Assembly (NCBI GenBank): GCA_030694835.1
Contig: JAUYUF010000038.1
Span: 1 to 6,871 of the forward strand
Direction of reading: 5' to 3'
DNA: 6,871 nucleotides
Source of the DNA: Flavobacteriaceae bacterium
Lineage (GTDB): Bacteria > Bacteroidota > Bacteroidia > Flavobacteriales > Flavobacteriaceae
Part shown: positions 1 to 5,666 of the stretch, in pieces
Numbering within the stretch: position 1 is the first letter of the stretch
Layout: every line of letters starts with the position of its first letter
The notes under the pieces: generated by a model
What the model saw: the letters and a program-made list of their open reading frames with translations, nothing else
What the model was told of the DNA's origin: nothing
The model's database searches: none
Translations under genes and position numbers: made by a program

Positions 1-1
1 A

Positions 2-604
2 TTTATAGGTGCTGATGATGTATGTTTAGTTTTAGGGGACAATATTTTTTATGGACATGGACTAACAGAACTACTTCAAAAATCTGTTAAAAATGTTTCA
101 GAAGATAAAAAAGCTACGGTTTTTGGTTATTATGTAAGTGATCCTCAACGTTATGGTGTAGCTGATTTTAATAAAGAAGGCAAGGTGTTAAGTATAGAGG
201 AGAAACCTTCTAATCCTAAAAGTAATTATGCAGTTGTTGGGTTATATTTTTATCCTAATTCAGTGGTAGATATTGCAAAAACCATTAAACCAAGCACAAG
301 AGGTGAGTTAGAAATTACAACTGTTAATCAAGTATATCTTCAACAAGATCAACTACAGGTAGAATTAATGGGTAGAGGATACGCTTGGTTAGATACGGGT
401 ACCCACGAATCTTTATTAGAAGCTTCTAATTTTATACAAACAATAGAAAAAAGACAAGGTCTTAAGGTAGCTTGTCTAGAAGAAATTGCTTATGAAATGG
501 GATACATTAATAAAGTTAAATTAGTTGCTTTGGCAAAACCACTAAAAAATAATGAATACGGACAATATTTAATAAGATTATCCGAAAAAGAAAGAAATAT
601 TTAA
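2..604 (+). CDS. rmlA: Glucose-1-phosphate thymidylyltransferase RmlA, 5'-truncated by the window edge
   Basis: The protein condenses glucose-1-phosphate with dTTP to give dTDP-glucose and pyrophosphate, the first step of dTDP-L-rhamnose synthesis in the cytoplasm. The frame is open from base 2 and gives 200 residues to TAA at 602-604. It begins at a point matching about residue 99 of the roughly 293-residue E. coli enzyme, so the N-terminal nucleotide-binding GGxGTRL segment lies upstream. Visible family motifs, in order, are LVLGDNIFYGHG (metal-binding Asp of GDN), DPQRYGV, IEEKPSNPKSNYAV (sugar-phosphate-binding EEKP), GLYFYPNSV, RGELEITTVN, GRGYAWLDTGTH (second catalytic Asp) and EASNFIQTIEKRQGLKV. 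These match RmlA closely over the whole visible length, so a general sugar nucleotidyltransferase is unlikely. A GTG at 185 is internal (a Val codon in the EGKVLSIEEKP stretch), not the real start. No frameshift is visible. Confidence 0.97.
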   Translation, partial: FIGADDVCLVLGDNIFYGHGLTELLQKSVKNVSEDKKATVFGYYVSDPQRYGVADFNKEGKVLSIEEKPSNPKSNYAVVGLYFYPNSVVDIAKTIKPSTRGELEITTVNQVYLQQDQLQVELMGRGYAWLDTGTHESLLEASNFIQTIEKRQGLKVACLEEIAYEMGYINKVKLVALAKPLKNNEYGQYLIRLSEKERNI

Positions 605-611
605 AAAGTTA

Positions 612-632
612 TCTATTTATAAAATAAATAGA
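612..632. repeat. Perfect 9-bp inverted repeat in the rmlA-wza spacer
   Basis: TCTATTTAT (612-620) and ATAAATAGA (624-632) are exact reverse complements around a 3-base AAA loop, starting 8 bp after the rmlA stop. The stem is almost entirely A-T. The nearest T-run is five bases at 645-649, well past the stem, so this is not a convincing intrinsic terminator. It could be a weak RNA hairpin, a protein-binding palindrome or chance in AT-rich DNA. The rest of the 69-bp spacer shows no clear Bacteroidota promoter (TTG then TAnnTTTG). Confidence 0.35.
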
Positions 633-673
633 ATATTAAAATTATTTTTACAGAAATTAAAAATATTAATTAT

Positions 674-3166
674 ATGAAATACTGGATATTAGTATTGATT
701 TTAACTTTTTCCATTTTTAGTACTCAAATAATTGTGGCACAAGATATTGATAAAAATCAAATATCTAAGGTTGATATTGATAAGTTATCAGATGAACAAA
801 TAGCAAGTTATTGGGAGAAAGCAAAAAAAGAGGGATATACTCTAGACCAATTAGAGATAATAGCTAAATCTAAGGGTATGTCAACTTCACAATTTTTAAA
901 ATTGAAAAAGCGAATAAATGAGCTAAAAAATGAAAATATAAAACCTAACAAAAATAATTTATCAGATAAAGAAAATAAAATACCTGAAATTAGAGATGAT
1001 TCAGAAGAAATTTTATTAGAGAAGTTTGGATTAAAGGGTAATAATTTTGAGAAAAAAAGTAAAAATTTATTATTTGGTTTTGATTTCTTTAATAACTCTA
1101 ATATATCATTTACACCTAATATGAATTTAGCAACTCCAGCTAACTATCAAGTAGGGCCTGGTGATGAGTTTTTGATAGATATTTGGGGAGCATCTGAAAA
1201 TAATTATAAAAAGATAGTTGATAGAGAAGGCTCCATACGCATTGAAAATATTGGACCAATTTATGTTAGTGGTTTAGCTATAGATAAAGCTAAAGAAAAG
1301 ATTATTTCTTATTTAAGGAAAATATATAGTGGAATAGGAGCTCCTAACACAAGCTATAGTAAAGTATTTGCCAATGTTTCATTAGTTGGTGTTAGAACTG
1401 TTCAGGTAAATATTATTGGAGAGGTTAAAACCCCTGGTACGTACTCAATAAATGCATTGTCTACAGTTTTAAATGCTTTATATGCAGCAGGAGGTCCGAC
1501 GGAGAATGGAACTTTTAGAAACATTAAAATTATTAGAAGTGGCTTACCTTATGAAGAATTTGATATTTATAAGTATTTAATAGAGGGTTCAGAAAAAGGA
1601 AATGTAACATTACAAGACCAAGATATAATTATTGTACAACCCTATTTAAGTAAAATAGAAGTAGTTGGCAATGTTAAAAGACCAGGTTTTTATGAAATGA
1701 AACAAGACGAAACTATTGATAATCTTATCCGTTTTTTTGGTGGTTTTACGGCATCTGCTTATCATGAAAGAATTATAGTAGAACGTGCGAATGGAAAGCA
1801 GAAAACAGTTAGTGAAATTGTTCTAGAGGAAAACAGAAATTTCCAATTAAAAGATGGAGATAAAATTACTATAGGAGAAATAATTGATCGTTACGAAAAT
1901 AGGGTAAGCATTGGTGGTGCAATATACAGACCTGGAACTTATGAATTATCTAAAGATTTAACTTTATCTAAGTTAATAGAAAAAGCCTCTGGAATTAAAG
2001 ACGAAGCATTTTTGGATAGAGGAATTATTTATAGAACACTTGAAGGCATCAAATTAGAATTGGTACCATTTTCAGTTAAAAATATTCTTGACAAAACAGC
2101 GGATGTAATTTTAAAAAGAGAAGATAGTATTCATATATTCGATAAAAAAGATTTAAAAGAAAAATACACGATAAGTATTGATGGTGCAATAAATAAACCA
2201 CAAACAATTGATTACATTGAAAAAATGAGAATTGAAGATTTAATTGCAATTGCTGGTGGATATAAAGAAGGTGCTGATGTTGAGGTTATTGACATTTCTA
2301 GAAGGATATCGGATGGAAAGTTTATTAAGATTAGTAAAAATATTAGAAAATCAAGTTCAAGTAATTTAATAATAAATGAAAAAGACAATTTTTATCTTGA
2401 ACCATTTGACATTGTTTCTGTACGTTATGTAAAAGGATATTCAATCCAAAAGAATGTTACAATTGAGGGAGAAGTTAATTATCCAGGGAATTATTCAATT
2501 TCTGATAAAAACGAAAGAATTTCGGACTTGGTTAAAAAATCTGGAGGATTTTCTCCATATGCATATTTAAAAGGAGCTACTTTAACAAGGAAAGTGGCAA
2601 ATACAACTGAAAAAACTCAACTTAAAATACTGTATAATTTAATTGAGAAAGATTCTATTGCTAAAGATAAAAAAGACAAAACAGAAGAGAAGGACATAAA
2701 AAAAGGATTAGATTTAGATGAAACAGACTTTAAAATAGGTATAGATCTCGATTTAATTATGAAAGTTGCTGGAACAAAATCGAAATACGATTTAATTTTA
2801 AATGAAGGTGATGTTTTAAATATTCCTTCCGAAAAACAAACTGTAGAAATTAGAGGAGAAATATTATCTCCATCTCTTATTCGTTTTGATAAAAACAATT
2901 CATTTAGAGATTATATTAATAATTCTGGTGGTTTTTCAGATAATGCAAAAAAGAGAAAAGCATACGTTATTTACGCTAATGGAGACATAAGAAGTGCCAA
3001 GAATTTTCTTTTTTTTATTTCATATCCTAAAATTGAACCAGGCGCTTTAATTCTTGTTCCTCAAAAACCTGAAAACAATTCTAAAATGACATTTCAGGAA
3101 ATAATTGGGTTGACTTCTTTAATCTCCACCTTAGGTATTTTAATTAATACATTGGTTGTAAAATAA
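674..3166 (+). CDS. Wza-like polysaccharide export protein with six SLBB domains
   Basis: This is the predicted outer-membrane and periplasmic export channel for the polysaccharide. An apparent signal peptide covers residues 1-22 (hydrophobic core ILVLILTFSIF, likely cut at VA-Q), with no lipobox cysteine, unlike the lipoprotein Wza of E. coli. Residues 39-84 are helical and charged. The polysaccharide-export domain spans about 155-240 and starts at YQVGPGDEFLIDIWG. SLBB units follow at about 245-290, 328-371, 410-455, 498-544, 594-640 and 723-770, each with a G-x-(V/I)-x-x-P-like strand and a later GG/SGG turn. A Lys/Asp/Glu-rich linker (664-678) lies between units five and six. The end (YPKIEPGALILVPQKP, then a hydrophobic helix at 806-828) fits a membrane-inserting segment. 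At 830 residues it is twice E. coli Wza (379), but this is the common Bacteroidota architecture. The ATG at 674 is chosen because it gives the signal peptide. It lies 12 bp upstream of the Wzz-type gene, so the two are probably co-transcribed. Confidence 0.95.
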   Translation: MKYWILVLILTFSIFSTQIIVAQDIDKNQISKVDIDKLSDEQIASYWEKAKKEGYTLDQLEIIAKSKGMSTSQFLKLKKRINELKNENIKPNKNNLSDKENKIPEIRDDSEEILLEKFGLKGNNFEKKSKNLLFGFDFFNNSNISFTPNMNLATPANYQVGPGDEFLIDIWGASENNYKKIVDREGSIRIENIGPIYVSGLAIDKAKEKIISYLRKIYSGIGAPNTSYSKVFANVSLVGVRTVQVNIIGEVKTPGTYSINALSTVLNALYAAGGPTENGTFRNIKIIRSGLPYEEFDIYKYLIEGSEKGNVTLQDQDIIIVQPYLSKIEVVGNVKRPGFYEMKQDETIDNLIRFFGGFTASAYHERIIVERANGKQKTVSEIVLEENRNFQLKDGDKITIGEIIDRYENRVSIGGAIYRPGTYELSKDLTLSKLIEKASGIKDEAFLDRGIIYRTLEGIKLELVPFSVKNILDKTADVILKREDSIHIFDKKDLKEKYTISIDGAINKPQTIDYIEKMRIEDLIAIAGGYKEGADVEVIDISRRISDGKFIKISKNIRKSSSSNLIINEKDNFYLEPFDIVSVRYVKGYSIQKNVTIEGEVNYPGNYSISDKNERISDLVKKSGGFSPYAYLKGATLTRKVANTTEKTQLKILYNLIEKDSIAKDKKDKTEEKDIKKGLDLDETDFKIGIDLDLIMKVAGTKSKYDLILNEGDVLNIPSEKQTVEIRGEILSPSLIRFDKNNSFRDYINNSGGFSDNAKKRKAYVIYANGDIRSAKNFLFFISYPKIEPGALILVPQKPENNSKMTFQEIIGLTSLISTLGILINTLVVK

Positions 3167-3178
3167 ATAGCAATAATC

Positions 3179-4303
3179 ATGAATCCTAATAATAACTTAA
3201 CGAATAAACATAATGCAGAAAGTGAAATTGATTTAATTGCTTTATCAAAAAAAGCATGGGAAAATCGAAATATTATTATAAAAACGACCTTATGGTTTAT
3301 GTTGTTTGGATTTTTCGTAGCGATTTTAACCCCAAAAGAATTTACAGTTTCTACAACTATGGTTCCCCAAGTAGCAGATGGGAAAAAAATTGGAGGGAAC
3401 CTAAGTGGTTTAGCAGCCATGGCAGGAATTAACTTAGGAAGTATGGGTGGTGATTCAGGTATATCCCCAACTCTATATCCACAAATTATCAACAGTATCC
3501 CATTTCAAAAAGAGCTGTTACAAACCCCCTTATCTTTTATAGGATTTAAAGAAAAAATATCATTTGCAGAATATTATATTAACTATCATAACGATGGAAT
3601 TATTGGAACTTTTAAAAAATACACAATTGGTTTACCAGGCGTAATTTTCAAAGCATTAAAAGGAACCCCTAAAAATAATTTTCCAAGTTTGACTCATGAG
3701 GGTATTTACTTAATTTCTGAAGATGAAAAAGAACTAATAGAAACGTTAAATGAACAGATTGGAATTGATGTAAACATTAAAGATGGATATATTACTATTT
3801 CTGCTACCATGCCAGAAGCGCTAGCAGCAGCAGAGTTAGCTAAAAAGACACAAAATTTGTTACAACAGTATATCATTAATTTTAAAATTCAAAAATCTTC
3901 TGATCAATTAAAATTTATTGAAGAGAGATTTCTTGAAAAAGAACTAAAATTTAAATCAAAACAACTTCAGCTTGCTCGTTTTAGCGATCGTAATCAATTC
4001 GTTAATTCGGCTCAAGCACAAACAACCTTAGTAGGTTTGCAATCAGAATATGATATAGCTGAGAAAGTATATTCAGAACTTGCTAAGCAATTAGAAACTC
4101 AACAATTACAGGTTAAAGAAGATACTCCTGTTTTTACAATTCTAAAACCGGTGGCGGTTCCTGTTAAAAAAACTAAACCAGATAGGATACTTATTTTGCT
4201 TGTTTTTACTTTTTTAGGTTTTATTATCGGAACAAGTTGGGTTTTAGGCAAGGATTATCTGAACACTTTAAGAAATCATTGGAAAAAAATTGGCGTAATT
4301 TAA
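3179..4303 (+). CDS. Wzz-type chain-length determinant / polysaccharide co-polymerase
   Basis: This inner-membrane protein should set polymer length or link polymerisation to the export channel. Its 374 residues show the Wzz layout: a cytoplasmic N-terminus, transmembrane helix 1 at about 33-50, a large periplasmic part, and transmembrane helix 2 at about 337-357 with a short cytoplasmic tail. A glycine-rich segment (about 70-95, including GNLSGLAAMAGINLG) and the following YPQIINSIPFQKELL stretch are typical of Bacteroidota Wzz proteins as I know them. Residues about 215-310 are rich in Glu, Lys, Gln and Leu and look like the long coiled-coil helices. The proline-containing PVAVPVKKTKPDR motif (324-336) stands just before helix 2, as expected. 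There is no C-terminal Walker-type tyrosine kinase domain, so this is not a Wzc fusion. ATG 3179 lies 12 bp after the export gene; a matched export pair is likely. Confidence 0.93.
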   Translation: MNPNNNLTNKHNAESEIDLIALSKKAWENRNIIIKTTLWFMLFGFFVAILTPKEFTVSTTMVPQVADGKKIGGNLSGLAAMAGINLGSMGGDSGISPTLYPQIINSIPFQKELLQTPLSFIGFKEKISFAEYYINYHNDGIIGTFKKYTIGLPGVIFKALKGTPKNNFPSLTHEGIYLISEDEKELIETLNEQIGIDVNIKDGYITISATMPEALAAAELAKKTQNLLQQYIINFKIQKSSDQLKFIEERFLEKELKFKSKQLQLARFSDRNQFVNSAQAQTTLVGLQSEYDIAEKVYSELAKQLETQQLQVKEDTPVFTILKPVAVPVKKTKPDRILILLVFTFLGFIIGTSWVLGKDYLNTLRNHWKKIGVI

Positions 4304-4413
4304 ATTAATACTTCTATGAATTGTAAAGTACATAGTTAGTACTACGAAGTTATGGCAATAATAGTTTCACTTTTTAAAACAGAACAAAAAGGAATCAAAT
4401 TATTTATAATAGA
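4304..4413. other. 110-bp spacer with overlapping short inverted repeats
   Basis: This spacer separates the Wzz-type gene from rmlD and holds no gene. Three 5-bp complementary pairs overlap: ACTTC 4310-4314 with GAAGT 4346-4350, CTATG 4314-4318 with CATAG 4331-4335, and AGTAC 4327-4331 with GTACT 4339-4343. The first and third could form together as one interrupted hairpin; the second would exclude the third. A T5 run (4372-4376) lies over 20 bases past the outer stem, too far for a standard terminator. TATAAT at 4405-4410 is only 3 bases before the rmlD ATG and so cannot be a normal promoter element. A GGAA at 4391-4394 is too far from the start to act as a ribosome-binding site. Confidence 0.3.
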
Positions 4414-5283
4414 ATGTATAAAATATTAGTGACAGGTTCCAAGGGACAGTTAGGATCAGAACTTCGAGAATTATCATGTGGTTTTCAGCAATATCATTTT
4501 TTTTTTACTGATATTGAAGAATTGGATATTACTAATAAAGCTAGAGTTCAAGAATTTATATCCGTACATCAAGTAAATGCCATAATCAATTGCGCAGCCT
4601 ATACAAATGTTGACAAGGCAGAAAGTGAACTAGCAAAAGCGTATGAAATAAATCATTTAGCGGTTAAATATTTGGCAGAAGTGTCCATCGAAAATAACTG
4701 TAAATTGGTTCATATATCTACCGATTATGTTTTTGATGGTATACAATCAATACCTTATTTAGAAACTGATAAAACCAATCCGCAAGGTGTATATGGTAGT
4801 TCAAAACTTGCAGGAGAGCTTGCTATGATACATGTTAATCCTTTAAACTCGATTATCATTCGTACATCATGGGTTTATTCAACATTTGGAAACAATTTTG
4901 TTAAAACTATGATGACTCTAGGGAATACTCGAGATGAAATTAATGTAATTGATGATCAATTTGGCTCACCAACTTATGCTATGGATTTAGCACAGGTAAT
5001 TTTAGAATTACTTCCAAAAATCAATAACAGCAATGTTGAAATTTATCATTTCTCAAATGAAGGCGAGTGTAGTTGGTTTGATTTTGCTACTGCTATTTTT
5101 CATTTTGCCAATATTAATTGCAAAGTAAATCCAATTGACACTTCTCAATATCCAACGGCAGCTAAAAGACCTCCTTATAGTATCCTTAATAAATCTAAAA
5201 TAAAGGAAACTTATAAGATTGTAATTCCTTTTTGGAAGGATTCTTTAAAAGATTGTATTGGGAATATGAATAATTTAAAATAA
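4414..5283 (+). CDS. rmlD: dTDP-4-dehydrorhamnose reductase RmlD
   Basis: The enzyme performs the final NAD(P)H-dependent reduction of dTDP-4-dehydro-L-rhamnose to dTDP-L-rhamnose in the cytoplasm. It is an extended short-chain dehydrogenase of normal length (289 residues). Visible are the Rossmann glycine motif TGSKGQLG (7-14), the FTDIEELDIT strand, NCAAYTNVDKAE (59-70), HISTDYVFDG (100-109), and the catalytic YGSSK with Tyr127 and Lys131 plus Thr103, which line up with Thr104, Tyr128 and Lys132 of the Salmonella enzyme as I recall it. RTSWVY (150-155), DQFGSPT (181-187) and KRPPYSIL (251-258) are typical RmlD substrate-pocket motifs. ATG 4414 puts the Rossmann strand at residue 2-6, as in the family. 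A ten-T run lies in codons 28-32 (HFFFT). The gene is separated from rmlA by the two export genes, and rmlB and rmlC are not in the window. Confidence 0.97.
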   Translation: MYKILVTGSKGQLGSELRELSCGFQQYHFFFTDIEELDITNKARVQEFISVHQVNAIINCAAYTNVDKAESELAKAYEINHLAVKYLAEVSIENNCKLVHISTDYVFDGIQSIPYLETDKTNPQGVYGSSKLAGELAMIHVNPLNSIIIRTSWVYSTFGNNFVKTMMTLGNTRDEINVIDDQFGSPTYAMDLAQVILELLPKINNSNVEIYHFSNEGECSWFDFATAIFHFANINCKVNPIDTSQYPTAAKRPPYSILNKSKIKETYKIVIPFWKDSLKDCIGNMNNLK

Positions 5284-5299
5284 TTAATAGAAGTTAATT

Positions 5300-5580
5300 A
5301 TGATTACAGAAATGATTTTAAAGTATAGAGTAAGTACATTAATAATTGCGTTTGCAACTATAGTTTCATCATGGTTTGACTATATTTACCAAAAGGGTCT
5401 CAAAGGGCAATTTAAGCTCATAATCTAGACTTTTGTATGGAGATTGTTAAAAGAATTGAACAAGCTAATTCGGCAATTAAAGTATTATGAGTTATTAAAC
5501 TGTCAATAATAATAATCAAACCTGAAAACAGCTGGCAGAAAATTAAAAAGGAAACAAAACAATTTTATTTAGACTATTAA
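5300..5580 (+). pseudogene. Possible remnant of an unrecognised short gene before wzx
   Basis: This lies in the 383-bp stretch between rmlD and the flippase, which has no intact gene of normal size. An ATG at 5300, 16 bp after rmlD, opens a 42-codon frame to TAG 5426-5428, with a hydrophobic patch (STLIIAFATIVSSWF) followed by DYIYQKGLKGQF. A different frame is open from 5416 and reads AHNLDFCMEIVKRIEQANSA, then hits TGA at 5488-5490, and reads on in the same frame as a protein-like stretch (KPENSWQKIKKETKQFYLDY) to TAA 5578-5580. A single-base frame change near 5413-5416 and loss of one stop would join these into one protein of about 90 residues. That is inference: I recognise no family, and the pieces could instead be chance reading frames or one genuine 42-residue membrane peptide. 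Codon choice looks like that of the neighbours. Confidence 0.3.
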
Positions 5581-5653
5581 ATATTGGCAAAACTCTTAAC
5601 TTGAATATTAAATAGGATTTTATGTAAATAACAATTTAAAATCCTGAAAACAG
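5521..5653. repeat. 11-bp direct repeat pair CCTGAAAACAG
   Basis: CCTGAAAACAG occurs at 5521-5531 and again at 5643-5653, with 111 bp between the copies, both in the gene-poor stretch before the flippase. The 3' copy overlaps the right arm of a separate inverted repeat. Such short direct repeats can be left by an excision or deletion, or be paired binding sites, but two copies of 11 bp could also be chance. No transposase or terminal inverted repeats are seen around them. Confidence 0.35.
5614..5645. repeat. 9-bp inverted repeat upstream of the flippase gene
   Basis: AGGATTTTA (5614-5622) and TAAAATCCT (5637-5645) are exact reverse complements around a 14-base spacer, ending 21 bp before the proposed TTG start of wzx. 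There is no T-tract after it, so it is not a standard terminator on the + strand. Its position would suit a regulator-binding palindrome or a hairpin in the wzx leader, but nothing else in the sequence supports a function. Confidence 0.3.
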
Positions 5654-5666
5654 AAACACGTATCAA

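Noticed and set aside
185..604. A separate short gene starting at GTG 185
   Set aside because: The same frame is open to the left edge of the window and encodes the RmlA motifs before this codon, so it is an internal Val codon of a truncated rmlA.
2617..2898. 93-codon open frame on the minus strand inside the export gene
   Set aside because: It is antisense to the linker and sixth-SLBB region of a clearly coding gene, is rich in Ser, Phe and Ile as expected from antisense AT-rich DNA, and shows no recognisable motif.
3094..3492. 132-codon open frame on the minus strand across the export/Wzz junction
   Set aside because: It overlaps the ends of two well-supported + strand genes and has no recognisable domain; it is a shadow of their coding.
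4405..4410. TATAAT as a promoter -10 element of rmlD
   Set aside because: It ends 3 bases before the ATG, leaving no room for a leader, there is no partner -35, and Bacteroidota use a different consensus.
5284..5666. An insertion sequence or transposase remnant
   Set aside because: No transposase motif, terminal inverted repeats or target-site duplication is seen; the 11-bp direct repeat alone is not enough.
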